Positions 10,226 through 19,747 are shown, counted from the stretch's first letter. The stretch: 64,000 nt of DNA from an uncultured Phascolarctobacterium sp. (GCA_949299135.1 CASFZG010000003.1:47162-111161), one strand, 5' to 3'. The notes: generated by a model from the sequence alone, not told the origin. Numbers and translations are program-made.

Positions 10226-11467
10226 TTATTTTTTATTGCCAAGCATTTCGCCGATAAAGAAGAATACGGCGGCAACAACCATGGCATTGATGGCGGCGAT
10301 GCCCCATTGCAGCAGGTTTGCCACAACAGCGCCGAACACAATGCCTGCAATGTTAAACCAGTTGATGGTGTATTCCTTAAAATCGCCGGTAAACTTTTTG
10401 CCATTGAAGAAATAATCCAGAATAACAATAATGCCGATAGGCGGCAGAGCGCAGTTAAGAATGCTGAGCCAGCTTACAAAATTATAGTACAGCCAGATTG
10501 CCAGCGCCGTACCGACGATACCGGAAATCCAGGTCGTCCATTTCATACGGATGCGGGAAATGTTGGAGATAGCAAGGCCGCCGGTATACAGCGCATTATT
10601 GTTGGTCGTCCAGATATTCGCGCCCAGTACAATCAAAGCCGGGATAGCCAGTCCCTGCGCAATCATAACGTAAAAAATATCGTCCTTGCCGGTATAAGCA
10701 CCGCCGACAGCGCCGAAGCAGAACATCAGCGTGTTGCCGAGGAAGAAGGCGATAATCGTAGTCCACACGGCAATGCTGCTGTTTTTGGCAAAGCGGATAA
10801 AGTTAGGTGTTGCCGTACCGCCGGAAATAAACGAACCGATAACGTAGCCAATGCCGGTAAACAACGTAATCTGCCCCGCAGACTGCGCAAAAATGTACGC
10901 CAGCCCGCCGCCGTCAGCCGCAGCGGTTACCATGGAATAAACGCCCAGCACAACAATCAGCGGCACGGAAATGTAGCTGACAATTTCCAGCGCTTTCATG
11001 CCGGTAGCAGCGGTCGCCGTCATCAAAAGGCCGGCAATAATAGTCAGCGTCCATTCGCCCATGCCCATCAGTTCCGCCGCCGGGATGGAAAACATTGCCA
11101 CGCCGACGCCGAACCAACCAATCTGCGTAAAGCCCAGAATTGCAGAAGAAAGGTACGAGCCTTTGCTGCCGAAAGTGCGGCGGCAAAGCAGGTCCATGTT
11201 AAGACCGGTTTTAGAACCGATAAAGGCCAGCACGCCGCAATACGCCGACAGGATAATGCCGCCAATCAGGCAGGCCCACACAAAGCCGGACAAATCCAGA
11301 CCGTTGCCGAGTTTTGCGCCGACGCTCATGCTGGCAGAGAAAAACGTAAAGCCCAGCATAACAAAAAACATCTGCCAGAAGCCTTTGCGCGCAGATTCAG
11401 GCACTGCCTCCAGCGAATAGTCCGCATCCACAGCGGCGGATGCGTTTTGTTTAACAGGTTCGCTCAT
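10226..11467 (-). CDS. codB: Cytosine permease (NCS1 family)
   Basis: 413 residues with about twelve hydrophobic segments and typical NCS1 features: GFTFFSASMSVGAKLGNG near the start, then NFIRFAKNSSIAVWTTIIAFFLGN, and TTNNNALYTGGLAISNISR in the middle. This is the CodB pattern for proton- or sodium-coupled cytosine import. It is the first gene of the pair with codA and has a GGAGGGTGG ribosome site upstream of ATG 11467. Confidence 0.94.
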   Translation of the reverse strand: MSEPVKQNASAAVDADYSLEAVPESARKGFWQMFFVMLGFTFFSASMSVGAKLGNGLDLSGFVWACLIGGIILSAYCGVLAFIGSKTGLNMDLLCRRTFGSKGSYLSSAILGFTQIGWFGVGVAMFSIPAAELMGMGEWTLTIIAGLLMTATAATGMKALEIVSYISVPLIVVLGVYSMVTAAADGGGLAYIFAQSAGQITLFTGIGYVIGSFISGGTATPNFIRFAKNSSIAVWTTIIAFFLGNTLMFCFGAVGGAYTGKDDIFYVMIAQGLAIPALIVLGANIWTTNNNALYTGGLAISNISRIRMKWTTWISGIVGTALAIWLYYNFVSWLSILNCALPPIGIIVILDYFFNGKKFTGDFKEYTINWFNIAGIVFGAVVANLLQWGIAAINAMVVAAVFFFIGEMLGNKK

Positions 11468-11773
11468 TGAATAACCACCCTCCAGAATAATAACGTTTCA
11501 GGCGCAGCATTTTTACTAACCCGCGCCTGCAAAAAATACCTCTTATACTATAACATTGCAGGCAGGCTTTGTCTATATATTACATGTTAACAATATGCCA
11601 AAGATTATACTGTTGCAGCGGCGCAAAAATGCTGCGGCTCCTCCGATTCCGCCCGGGCTTCGCGGCCGTGCTCCCGAAAGCTATCACCCTAAATTTTGCC
11701 GCCGCAGTTTTTGTCTGCCGCTTTACAGCATAAACCTTTGGCATTTCACAGTTTACTGTCCGCAAGCAGGCAT
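11468..11773. other. Intergenic stretch without recognised gene
   Basis: Between codB and the tRNA-Leu terminator I see no convincing gene. A plus-strand frame of 93 codons runs through the tRNA and has no ribosome site. The codB promoter must lie here, but I could not pick a clear -35/-10 pair. Confidence 0.5.
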
Positions 11774-11803
11774 AAAAAAAGCAGCCTGCGTAACAAGCTG
11801 CTT
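11774..11803 (-). terminator. Terminator of the tRNA-Leu pair
   Basis: On the minus strand AAGCAGC-loop-GCTGCTT is followed by a run of T, just downstream of the tRNA-Leu(GAG) gene. Confidence 0.75.
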
Positions 11804-11815
11804 CGTTGCAAAGTT

Positions 11816-11899
11816 TGGTGCGGTTGGTGGGATTTGAACCCACACGGGTCTCCCCGCCACCCCCTCAAGATGGTGCGTCTGCCGTTCCGCCACAACCGC
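11816..11899 (-). tRNA. tRNA-Leu (anticodon GAG)
   Basis: 84-nt class II tRNA with encoded CCA. Acceptor GCGGTTG pairs with CAACCGC, the anticodon arm CCATC-TTGAGGG-GGTGG gives GAG, there is a long variable arm, and the T arm has GGTTCAAATCC. It lies 29 bases downstream of a second leucine tRNA, probably in one transcript. Confidence 0.96.
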
Positions 11900-11928
11900 A
11901 TAAGGGGTAAAGTGCTATAAAATTAAAA

Positions 11929-12014
11929 TGGTGCGGTAGAGAGGATTTGAACCTCCACGGGGTTGCCCCCACTAGCTCCTGAGGCTAGCGCGTCTGCCGT
12001 TCCGCCACTACCGC
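11929..12014 (-). tRNA. tRNA-Leu (anticodon CAG)
   Basis: 86-nt class II tRNA with encoded CCA. Acceptor GCGGTAG pairs with CTACCGC, anticodon arm CTAGC-CTCAGGA-GCTAG gives CAG, and a variable-arm stem GGGGGCAACCCC is present. Its first 20 bases nearly match the neighbouring tRNA-Leu(GAG), suggesting a duplication. Confidence 0.96.
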
Positions 12015-12052
12015 GTCAACATTGATAATTATAGCGCCTTATCAAGCATCTG

Positions 12053-12667
12053 TCAATAGTTTTTTATCTTATTTTTATAAAAAAGATAATATTTGTCGCG
12101 GTCGCGTAAAACTTTTTTTACATACTCGCGCGTATCGGGGTAAGGAATGTCCTCAATGCGGTTAAAATTATAATCCCAGCCGTTCTCCTGCATCCACGCG
12201 CGCGTGTTGCCGCGCCCCGCGTTGTAGGCAATCATCATCAGCACCCAGTTGCGCTGAAACTCATATTCCAGCTCGCCCAGATACCAACAGCCCAAACGCA
12301 CATTATATTCCGGCGTATGCAGCGCTTCCAAATCAAAATAATCAAGACCCATCTGTCCGGCAATCCATTCGCCGGTTTCAGGCATTATCTGCATTAAGCC
12401 AACCGCACCGGCGTGCGATACAGCTTCCGTGTCGAAGCCGCTTTCGTTTTTAATTACCGCCGCCACCAAAAAGGGGTCGATTTTATTTTTGCTGCTGTAT
12501 TCCAAAATTTCTTTCTGATACGGCCACATATAAACAAAGCGCGTCTGCACCGCTTCGCTGTTCCAAATTTTTATGCCGGCCTCGCCGATGAGGAAAAAGG
12601 CAAGAGCAAATATTAAAAATTTAATGCTCCATCTGTCCAGCAGCTTTTTCTTCTTTCGCCTTGCCAA
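12053..12667 (-). CDS. Lytic transglycosylase (SLT domain, membrane-anchored)
   Basis: An SLT/goose-lysozyme fold is shown by the catalytic glutamate in NESGF (residue 75 from the chosen start), GAVGLMQIMPETG and AYNAGRGNTRAW. A basic N-terminus (ARRKKKK) and a hydrophobic anchor around residues 15-30 put the catalytic part outside the membrane, where it would cleave peptidoglycan to 1,6-anhydro ends. I chose the TTG at 12667: GGAGG lies six bases upstream and it follows the coaE stop by one base, so translation is probably coupled. A longer frame from a GTG at 12691 would overlap coaE. Confidence 0.9.
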   Translation of the reverse strand: MARRKKKKLLDRWSIKFLIFALAFFLIGEAGIKIWNSEAVQTRFVYMWPYQKEILEYSSKNKIDPFLVAAVIKNESGFDTEAVSHAGAVGLMQIMPETGEWIAGQMGLDYFDLEALHTPEYNVRLGCWYLGELEYEFQRNWVLMMIAYNAGRGNTRAWMQENGWDYNFNRIEDIPYPDTREYVKKVLRDRDKYYLFYKNKIKNY

Positions 12668-12668
12668 A

Positions 12669-13268
12669 TCAAACCTCCGCCACAAGCGCACGCCACGCGT
12701 CCGTCACTGTTTTCTGCGCTGCTTCCAGCGGCCCGCTGTTGTCGATGACAAAATCCGCACAGGCGCGTTTTTCTTCCAGCGGCATCTGCGCGGCAATGCG
12801 TGCCTTAACTTCTTCGCGCGTCATTTGGCTGCGCTGCATGGCACGCTCAATCTGCGTTTCGCTGTCCACGGCAACCAGCCACACCTCGTCCACATCCTTG
12901 TGCCAGCCGCATTCAATCAACAGTGGCACATCAAGCACCGCCGCAGGCAGATTTTTACTGCGGCAGTCAGCCAAAAAGCTCTGCGCCGCCGCATGCACGT
13001 TTTTGTGGATAATGCCTTCCAGTTTTTTCAGCGCCGCCTTATCGTTAAACACAAGCTCCGCCATTTTGGCGCGGTTCAGTTCGCCGTCAGCCTGCAAATA
13101 TTCAGTACCGAAGGTTTTTGCAATTTCGTCCAGCGCCGGGCTGCCCTTGGCAACCATAGCACGGCTTTCGGCGTCGGCGTCAAACACCGGTGCGCCCAAA
13201 CTGCGCAGCAAATTTGCTATTGTACTTTTACCGGAGGCTATGCCCCCCGTTAAACCTATAACTTTCAT
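12669..13268 (-). CDS. coaE: Dephospho-CoA kinase
   Basis: 199 residues, the normal length. It starts MKVIGLTGGIASGKST with the P-loop at residues 8-16, then the LGAPVFDADAESR substrate segment, VLDVPLLIECGW in the CoA domain and the QIERAMQRSQMTREEVKARIAAQ lid region. It phosphorylates the 3'-hydroxyl of dephospho-CoA with ATP in the last step of coenzyme A synthesis. It lies between mutM and the transglycosylase in a tight run downstream of polA; polA-mutM-coaE is a common Firmicute order. Confidence 0.95.
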   Translation of the reverse strand: MKVIGLTGGIASGKSTIANLLRSLGAPVFDADAESRAMVAKGSPALDEIAKTFGTEYLQADGELNRAKMAELVFNDKAALKKLEGIIHKNVHAAAQSFLADCRSKNLPAAVLDVPLLIECGWHKDVDEVWLVAVDSETQIERAMQRSQMTREEVKARIAAQMPLEEKRACADFVIDNSGPLEAAQKTVTDAWRALVAEV

Positions 13269-13278
13269 TTTACTTCCT

Positions 13279-14100
13279 TTATTTTTGGCAGTGCGGGCAG
13301 TACGTTGTGCCGCGCCCGCCTACTTTGGTGTCCAAAAGCTCGCCGCCGCACATTTTGCAGCACTGCCCTTTGCGCCCGTACACCAGCAAATGATTCTGGT
13401 TGTCGCCCTTGTTGCCCTCGCCGTCCTTGTAATCGCGGAATGTTGTGCCCCTGTTGGCAATGCCCTGCGCAATAACTTTGTTAATAGCGTCGTGCAGCTT
13501 GTCAATTTCTGCGTCCGTCAAAGTGTTGGCAATGCGCATCGGCAAAATGCCGGATAAAGCCAGGCACTCGTCGGCGTAGATATTGCCAAGCCCTGCAATA
13601 AAGGTCTGCTCCAGAATCAGTGTCTTAATGGGCTTTTTGCTTTTGGCTACAACCGGGCGCATGTAATCCGCCGTAAAGCCTTCGCTTAAAGGCTCAGGCC
13701 CAAGCGTTTCGTAGCCTTCAATATATTCATCGTCATTCGTCACAAGATACAGCGTGCCAAAGGTGCGGATATCGGTAAACCACATCGTCACGCCGTCCGT
13801 CAGTTCAAACTTAATCTTGGCATAAGGCGGCGCGGGTTTGTCCGCTTCCTGCGCCATCAAAGCGCCGGTCATGCGCAAATGCACAATCAGCTTCTGGTCA
13901 GCGCCGGTTTTAAGCACCAAATACTTGCCGCGGCGTCCCACGTCCTCAATCGTGCGTCCGGTTAAACCGGCAATAAAGCCTTGCGGCGACGGGTGCTTAA
14001 TCAGCCTGTCCAGATAAACTTCTACCTTTTTTATGGTTTTGCCTTTGATATGCGGCAGCAGGGTTTTGCGCACCTGCTCCACTTCCGGCATTTCCGGCAT
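13279..14100 (-). CDS. mutM: Formamidopyrimidine-DNA glycosylase
   Basis: 273 residues. The start MPEMPEVEQVRKTL gives the catalytic N-terminal proline and glutamate once Met is removed, which fixes the start at 14100 rather than the second Met. The H2TH region and a C-terminal zinc finger with four cysteines (CCKMCGGELL ... YCPHCQ) are intact. MutM excises 8-oxoguanine and FaPy lesions and cuts the abasic site. It is 11 bases downstream of polA and 10 upstream of coaE, consistent with a repair operon. Confidence 0.96.
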   Translation of the reverse strand: MPEMPEVEQVRKTLLPHIKGKTIKKVEVYLDRLIKHPSPQGFIAGLTGRTIEDVGRRGKYLVLKTGADQKLIVHLRMTGALMAQEADKPAPPYAKIKFELTDGVTMWFTDIRTFGTLYLVTNDDEYIEGYETLGPEPLSEGFTADYMRPVVAKSKKPIKTLILEQTFIAGLGNIYADECLALSGILPMRIANTLTDAEIDKLHDAINKVIAQGIANRGTTFRDYKDGEGNKGDNQNHLLVYGRKGQCCKMCGGELLDTKVGGRGTTYCPHCQK

Positions 14101-14111
14101 TGTTATTCCCC

Positions 14112-16715
14112 CTATTTTGCGTTGGCCCAGTTGGTGCCGTAGTTTACGTCGGCAATCAGCGGCACGCTTAATTTAACGGCTGCTTCCATCGTCTGTTTTA
14201 CAAGTTTGCCGACTTCTTCGCGTTCGTCCGCCGTAACTTCCAGCAGCAGTTCGTCATGCACCTGCAATAAAATGCGGCTCTTGTAATTGCCCCGTTCCAG
14301 CATTTTCTGCACGTTAATCATGGCAATTTTAATAATGTCCGCCGCCGTGCCCTGTATCGGCGTGTTAATGGCGGTGCGTTCCGCAAAGCCGCGGATGTTG
14401 AAGTTGCGGCTGTCAATATCCGGCAGGTAACGCCTGCGCCCAAACAGCGTCTGCACATAGCCGTTTTTGCGCGCGCTTGCCACCATGTCGTCCATATATT
14501 TTTTAACGCCCGTGTAGCGTCCCAGATAGTTTTCAATATAACGTCCGGCCTCACCGCGGCTGATATCCAGCTGCTTCGCCAAGCCAAAATCGCTGATACC
14601 GTACACAATGCCGAAGTTTACCGCTTTGGCGCGTGTACGCATCGTGCCGGTTACTTCGCCCAGCGGCACACCAAAAACTTCCGCCGCCGTGCGTGCGTGT
14701 ACATCCTGCCCATGCAGAAAGCTTTCCAGCAAAAGCTCATCCTGTGCAATATGCGCCAACACGCGCAGTTCCACCTGCGAATAGTCGCAGCTCAGCAGAT
14801 AATCGTAGCCTTCGCCCGGCACAAAAATCTCGCGGATTTGCTTACCCAGCTCCGTGCGCGTCGGTATGTTCTGCAAGTTCGGGTCGGTGCTGCTCAAACG
14901 CCCCGTCACCGTCACCAGCTGCTGAAAATGCGTATGAATACGCCCGGTTTTAGCGTTAATCAGCGGGCGCAGGCCTTCCAAATATGTACTGTGCAGCTTG
15001 GTCAGCTTGCGGTGTTCCAAAACAGTCCGCACCAGCGGATGCTCGTTGCGAAGCTGCTCCAATACCGATACGTCCGTGGAATAACCGGTTTTGGTCTTTT
15101 TGATTACCGGCAGCCCCAGCTTTTCAAACAAAACCACGCCCAGCTGCTTGGTGGATTTTAAATTGAAGCTTTCGCCTGCCTGCTCCACCGCCAGAATTTC
15201 CAGCGCGGCAATCTGCGCCGCCATTTCTCTGGTAAGTTTTTCCAGCAGCGCCACGTCCGGCTTAATGCCCGCCAGCTCCATTTTAGCCAGCATGCGTGCC
15301 AGCGGCAGCTCCATTTCTTCATATAATTTTATCTGCTCATGTTCGTTCAGCTTGGCACGCAAAACAGGCACCAGTTCGGCAATCGCCTTGCACTCCTGCG
15401 CATAAGCCTGCGGCAGATAATCCGCACTGATGGTTTTTACGCTGTAAGTACTGCGCCCAGCGTCCACAAGGTACGCCGCAATGGCAACATCGTCCACAAT
15501 GCCGCGCGCCTCACCGCCCATGCACAGCGCAGTTTTTATAATCTCCTTGCTGTCGCAGCAGGCTTTCTCTTTCGTTTCATCCGCCAGCCATGCGTTAAAC
15601 TGCGCCCAGCCCGCGCCGCCGTGCTTAAACACATACACGCGCCCGTCGCACAAAACTTCCGCCTGCGCAAAATATAAATCAGGCAATGCACCGCCAACCT
15701 GCACCGCCAGCGGCGTAACCTCGCGCCTTGCGGCGATAAGTTTAAACAGTGCTTCCGCATCGTCGTCAGATGCGATAACTTCTTCCGGCAAAGCATCTGG
15801 CGTTTCTTCAATCTCCTCGCCGAACAGGCTGAAATCGCCTTCGCCTGCGCCCATAACGGAAGCAAAACGGTCATACATATTGCGGAACTCCAGCGACTGC
15901 ATCAGTTCGCGCGCTTCCGGCTGCATACCGCGCAGCTCGTAAGCGGCTAAATCCGTACTTACCGGCACATCCGTAAATATCGTCGCCAGCTTTTTGGAAA
16001 GCAGCGCTGAATCCTTATTGTTCAAAAGCTTTTCTCGCAGCGCCTTGCCGCTGATGTTTCCGGCGTTCTCCAAAACATTTTCCACACTGCCGTATTCGCT
16101 TATCAGCTTCAGCGCCGTTTTCGGACCAACGCCCGGTACACCGGGGATATTGTCCGAACTATCACCCATCAAACCTTTCAGGTCGATAAGCTGCTTCGGC
16201 GTAAGGTTTTCGTACTCCTCGGCAAAAACCTGCGGCGTGTAAACCTTCAAATCCGAAATGCCGCGCTTGGTAAAATATACGCTCGTGCGGTCACTCAAAA
16301 GCTGCAACTCGTCGCGGTCACCGGTGACGATAATTACCTCCGCCTGCTGCGGCGCATGCACGGCAAAAGTGCCGATGATATCGTCCGCCTCGTAATTATC
16401 CAGCTCCAGCACGGCAATGTTCATCGCTTCCAGCACCTTGCGCGCCAGCGGAAACTGTTCCGAAAGCTCGCTCGGCGTCGGCTTGCGCTGACCCTTGTAA
16501 TCGGCAAACATCTCCGTGCGGAAGGTTTTGCGGCTCTTATCAAACGCTACCGCCAGCCACTTGGGCTGAACATCGGCCAAAAGCCGCAGAAGCATGTTGC
16601 AAAAGCCGTACACCGCGCCCGTATGCACGCCGTTTTTCGTCGTCAGCGGCGGCAACGCAAAAAACGCACGGTGAATCAGGCTGCTGCCATCTATAACCAA
16701 AAATTTATCTGCCAT
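14112..16715 (-). CDS. polA: DNA polymerase I
   Basis: 867 residues in three parts. The N-terminal 5'-3' exonuclease domain has DGSSLIHRAFFALP, DNYEADDIIGT and GLMGDSSDNIPGVPGVGPKTA. The middle domain (about 300-480) lacks the acidic DxE-type residues of an active proofreading domain, as in many Firmicute PolA. The polymerase domain has motif A DYSQVELRVLAHI, motif B RTRAKAVNFGIVYGIS and motif C LLQVHDELLLE. It fills gaps in repair and removes Okazaki primers. AAAGGAA precedes the ATG. It heads the polA-mutM-coaE-transglycosylase group. Confidence 0.97.
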   Translation of the reverse strand: MADKFLVIDGSSLIHRAFFALPPLTTKNGVHTGAVYGFCNMLLRLLADVQPKWLAVAFDKSRKTFRTEMFADYKGQRKPTPSELSEQFPLARKVLEAMNIAVLELDNYEADDIIGTFAVHAPQQAEVIIVTGDRDELQLLSDRTSVYFTKRGISDLKVYTPQVFAEEYENLTPKQLIDLKGLMGDSSDNIPGVPGVGPKTALKLISEYGSVENVLENAGNISGKALREKLLNNKDSALLSKKLATIFTDVPVSTDLAAYELRGMQPEARELMQSLEFRNMYDRFASVMGAGEGDFSLFGEEIEETPDALPEEVIASDDDAEALFKLIAARREVTPLAVQVGGALPDLYFAQAEVLCDGRVYVFKHGGAGWAQFNAWLADETKEKACCDSKEIIKTALCMGGEARGIVDDVAIAAYLVDAGRSTYSVKTISADYLPQAYAQECKAIAELVPVLRAKLNEHEQIKLYEEMELPLARMLAKMELAGIKPDVALLEKLTREMAAQIAALEILAVEQAGESFNLKSTKQLGVVLFEKLGLPVIKKTKTGYSTDVSVLEQLRNEHPLVRTVLEHRKLTKLHSTYLEGLRPLINAKTGRIHTHFQQLVTVTGRLSSTDPNLQNIPTRTELGKQIREIFVPGEGYDYLLSCDYSQVELRVLAHIAQDELLLESFLHGQDVHARTAAEVFGVPLGEVTGTMRTRAKAVNFGIVYGISDFGLAKQLDISRGEAGRYIENYLGRYTGVKKYMDDMVASARKNGYVQTLFGRRRYLPDIDSRNFNIRGFAERTAINTPIQGTAADIIKIAMINVQKMLERGNYKSRILLQVHDELLLEVTADEREEVGKLVKQTMEAAVKLSVPLIADVNYGTNWANAK

Positions 16716-16769
16716 AGCCGTTCCTTTCGTATGTAATCATAATAATATATTATACCACAAATTCAAATT

Positions 16770-17723
16770 TTATTCGCCAACCGCTTCAAAAGCATGTCCA
16801 ATTTGCTCCATAACATTTAAAACATCATCAAAATTTTGCTTCTCATTAGTATATAAAAGTTCTTCATGCAGCCGCTCGTAACGCTTCCTTAATTCTTTAT
16901 CATTTAATTTATTTGCCCACAAAGCATAATTAAAATTCTCCTGCGGATGATAATATTCGCAGTTGCGCTTACCGTTCAGATATTCTTCATCTGTTGCTTT
17001 TACCAATTCTATCAATTTTTTAAACTCATCCTTCTCAGCAACAAAGCTTACTATTTCTTCACGGTTATACAGGCGCACTATATCATATAAATGCCTTGCC
17101 TTATTATTGATACTGCCTTCTAAAACATGACGTTTAACAGCAAAAATTTTATCAATAAAAGTCCTTACTATATCCAAAACATTTACTTCAAAGTTTTTTA
17201 GCCAATACTCTGCAATTACTGCTTTCGCTGCGCTTTTATCAATGCTTTCCAAAAACTCCTGAAAATACGTTTTTACAGATAATAAATTATATGGTTCAGG
17301 TCTGACGCTTGAGCCAATTTCAAGTTTTATTCTGCATTGGCTGCCTAAAATATTTTTAGATAAATATGCGCTTTTATTTCTGTTACTGCGTTCAGCTTCA
17401 ATTTTTTCTATTTCAAAACCTTCAGCCAGTAACTTTTCAATATTTTTTAAGTTTCGTTCAATACTTTTTGTACTTTCATTCTCATCAGGCAAATATGTTA
17501 AATCAATATCTTCCGAAAAACGCTCAATTGCGCCTTCGTAACATTTACTTAAAGACGTCCCACCTTTAAAAATACATTTATTTATGTATTCCGATTCGCT
17601 TAATTTTTGCAAAATACTGCAAATCATATAATCCTTAATAACCGCATCCTGCGGAATATTTTTAAAAGCAGCAGTTTGTATTACCAATCCATTAAATAAA
17701 TCTTCATTTTCATGCAGCAGCAT
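16770..17723 (-). CDS. AbiEii/AbiGii-type nucleotidyltransferase toxin (type IV toxin-antitoxin)
   Basis: 317 residues with the DNA polymerase beta-like nucleotidyltransferase signature of AbiEii: FKGGTSLSKCY at residues 53-61 and FSEDIDLTY with D72 and D74, then HLYDIVRLY further on. AbiEii toxins transfer nucleotides to tRNA or other targets and arrest growth after phage infection. The start overlaps the 3' end of the upstream AbiEi-like gene by 14 bases. Composition is AT-rich compared with polA, consistent with acquisition. Homology to the family is clear; toxicity is inferred. Confidence 0.85.
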   Translation of the reverse strand: MLLHENEDLFNGLVIQTAAFKNIPQDAVIKDYMICSILQKLSESEYINKCIFKGGTSLSKCYEGAIERFSEDIDLTYLPDENESTKSIERNLKNIEKLLAEGFEIEKIEAERSNRNKSAYLSKNILGSQCRIKLEIGSSVRPEPYNLLSVKTYFQEFLESIDKSAAKAVIAEYWLKNFEVNVLDIVRTFIDKIFAVKRHVLEGSINNKARHLYDIVRLYNREEIVSFVAEKDEFKKLIELVKATDEEYLNGKRNCEYYHPQENFNYALWANKLNDKELRKRYERLHEELLYTNEKQNFDDVLNVMEQIGHAFEAVGE

Positions 17724-18405
17724 TCGCTATACTCTCCATTTTTAAATAATCGTATTTTGAAGTACTGTTTAAAAATTTCTTCAGATTGTTTTTTACATTA
17801 AAATAGTTCAAAATATGCTGCAAAAAAGCAATCGTTCTTTTTTTATACCATCCCGATTTTAAAACAGCTTCCAATTTCATCTCGTCATATTCCGCTGCAA
17901 TTTTTTTACAAAAATTATACAGCGCTTTATAATTTAAATCTTCAATGCTTCTGTAATTTTCCAAAACCTCCAAATATTCAACAGTAAATGCCAGCTTGTA
18001 ATTATATTTAAAATTAAACTTTTCTACCGTTGCATTTTTTATAACCTGTTTATTAAAAACGATTTTATTAGAATATAGCTGCATTTTTTTAGAAACCTGC
18101 GTTGTTAGTTTATATTTATTATATAAAGCATATCCTCTTTCAATACCGCTTTTATTTCCATCAACAAAATAATTCCGCAATTCATTATCAGCAATCCCCA
18201 TCATTCCCATAAAAGATTTCTGCGGTTTATAATATACTCCCTTACCAATTACAATAAGCAATTCTTTTTTGACCAAACGCTCTAAATTCTTGATAAAAGC
18301 TGCCTTGCTCAAATTATAAAAAAATTTATCATATAAATTTTTAGCTATAATAATACTTTTAACAGGCAATCTTTCAATATATTCGTTTAATTTTCCGTTA
18401 TACAT
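17710..18405 (-). CDS. AbiEi-like antitoxin/transcriptional regulator
   Basis: The reading frame extends to 18444, but ATG 18405 has a TAGGTGA site just upstream and is preferred (231 residues). It begins MYNGKLNEYIERLPVKSIIIA and has an N-terminal winged-helix-like region (NLERLVKKELLIVIGKGVYYKP) as in AbiEi/DUF6088 antitoxins, with a long lysine-rich C-terminal part. Overlap with the AbiEii toxin gene and gene order antitoxin-toxin fit a type IV TA system, where AbiEi represses its own promoter. The family assignment is weaker than for the toxin. Confidence 0.7.
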   Translation of the reverse strand: MYNGKLNEYIERLPVKSIIIAKNLYDKFFYNLSKAAFIKNLERLVKKELLIVIGKGVYYKPQKSFMGMMGIADNELRNYFVDGNKSGIERGYALYNKYKLTTQVSKKMQLYSNKIVFNKQVIKNATVEKFNFKYNYKLAFTVEYLEVLENYRSIEDLNYKALYNFCKKIAAEYDEMKLEAVLKSGWYKKRTIAFLQHILNYFNVKNNLKKFLNSTSKYDYLKMESIANAAA

Positions 18406-18486
18406 ATAATCACCTACTTTATTAAAAGTGTATATATTTATCAAAATTTTGTCAAGTTTTTTTGTATTTTACTCGACATTTTATTG

Positions 18487-18514
18487 CAAAAAATAAAGCC
18501 CTGCAAAGCAAGGC
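18487..18514 (-). terminator. Terminator after the DUF4143 ATPase gene
   Basis: The minus strand reads GCCTTGC-TTT-GCAGGGC followed by TTTATTTTTT immediately after the TAA stop. It ends the polysaccharide-side transcript before the AbiE pair. Confidence 0.75.
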
Positions 18515-19741
18515 TTAAATCATCCACGCGGGTATGTATAAAATATTTTTGGCGTCCGTGCCAAACTCCGGCGCAAGGCAAATAACGCTGCCGCCTGCAA
18601 TTTGCACATCAGCACACACGGCAAAGGCCGGATTAACAATATTAAAACGCTTATACATTTTTTGCGGCTGCGCGCTTTTGGCGATAACGCAAGGGTACAA
18701 CACGCCGTTTTGCAAAATTAACAGCTCAATTTCCTTACCGTTAAAATTGCGGTAGTAGTACAGCGGCGCTTTTTCACCTGCGGCAGCATAACTTTTATAA
18801 ACCTCGCCGATAACCCATGTTTCAAAAAATTCCGCGCTCATCGCTCCCATTTCCAGCGCATCGGATGTGTTCCAGCGCAGCAGGTACGCCGCAAGGCCGG
18901 TATCCGTAAAATACAGCTTCGGCGTTTTTACAACATACTTAACGCCGTCAAACGCCGCGGGCTGAAGCAGGTACACCAGCCCCATCTTTTCCAAAATGCC
19001 CAGCCACTGTTTGGCAGTCGGTATGCTGATGCCTGTTTCCTTCGCCATAACGGCATAGTTTAACAGCTTTGCCGTCTGCGATGCCGCCGCACATAAAAAG
19101 CGGTAAAACTTCATCTCATCGTTAAGCTGCACAAAATTACGAATGTCACGCTGTAAAATATCCTGCACCAAACGCGCATAATAGCTTTGCCAATCTGCAC
19201 CTTCGTTGTACATTGCAGGCTTATCCCCGCGCCAAATACGTTCATAAATTTCCACCACGTCATGCGGCACTGCATTTTGCATGCGTCCCGCAAGTGCGCC
19301 CATTTCCGGCAAAAACGGCGTGCTTTCGCGCCCGTCAATTTCTGCACTGCTTAACCCGCAAAGTTCTAAACAAGCAAACTTATCGCCAAACTCCGCAAAA
19401 ATAGCGCTTAACTTGTCGGCGTACTCCTTCGGCGCAATCAGCCAAAAATCACCGGGCTTGCCATTATGCAAAACATAATCCTTAATCACCGGCACCAAAT
19501 CCGGCGCATACTGAATATTATCAATCAGCACCGGCGGCGCATAGCGTTGAAGGAACAGGACAGGCTCACCGCTTGCCATACCGCGCATTGCCGGTTCAGA
19601 TAAATCAACATATTTACGGTTAGTATCGGCGAGTTGTTTAAGGAATGTTGTCTTACCTGTTCGAGATGAACCAAACAACGCAAAAACATTAAGCTTATTA
19701 TTTAATTTTAAAATTTGCTTTTGTAAATTTCTTTTAAACAT
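18515..19741 (-). CDS. AAA family ATPase with DUF4143 domain
   Basis: 408 residues. The N-terminal AAA_14-type ATPase carries Walker A FGSSRTGKTTFLKQL (around 23-37). A winged-helix linker follows (NYAVMAKETGISIPTAKQWLGILEKMGLVYLLQP) and then the DUF4143 region with LYFTDTGLAAYLLRW and FETWVIGEVYKSY. Proteins of this group are widespread and often sit in variable regions, but their role is not established; some are linked to toxin-antitoxin or defence contexts. It starts seven bases after rfbB, so it may be co-transcribed with the glycan operon. Confidence 0.85.
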   Translation of the reverse strand: MFKRNLQKQILKLNNKLNVFALFGSSRTGKTTFLKQLADTNRKYVDLSEPAMRGMASGEPVLFLQRYAPPVLIDNIQYAPDLVPVIKDYVLHNGKPGDFWLIAPKEYADKLSAIFAEFGDKFACLELCGLSSAEIDGRESTPFLPEMGALAGRMQNAVPHDVVEIYERIWRGDKPAMYNEGADWQSYYARLVQDILQRDIRNFVQLNDEMKFYRFLCAAASQTAKLLNYAVMAKETGISIPTAKQWLGILEKMGLVYLLQPAAFDGVKYVVKTPKLYFTDTGLAAYLLRWNTSDALEMGAMSAEFFETWVIGEVYKSYAAAGEKAPLYYYRNFNGKEIELLILQNGVLYPCVIAKSAQPQKMYKRFNIVNPAFAVCADVQIAGGSVICLAPEFGTDAKNILYIPAWMI

Positions 19742-19747
19742 AAATTT

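Noticed and set aside
11556..11920. Small plus-strand frames between codB and the tRNA-Leu genes
   Set aside because: They run through a tRNA gene, lack ribosome sites and match nothing.
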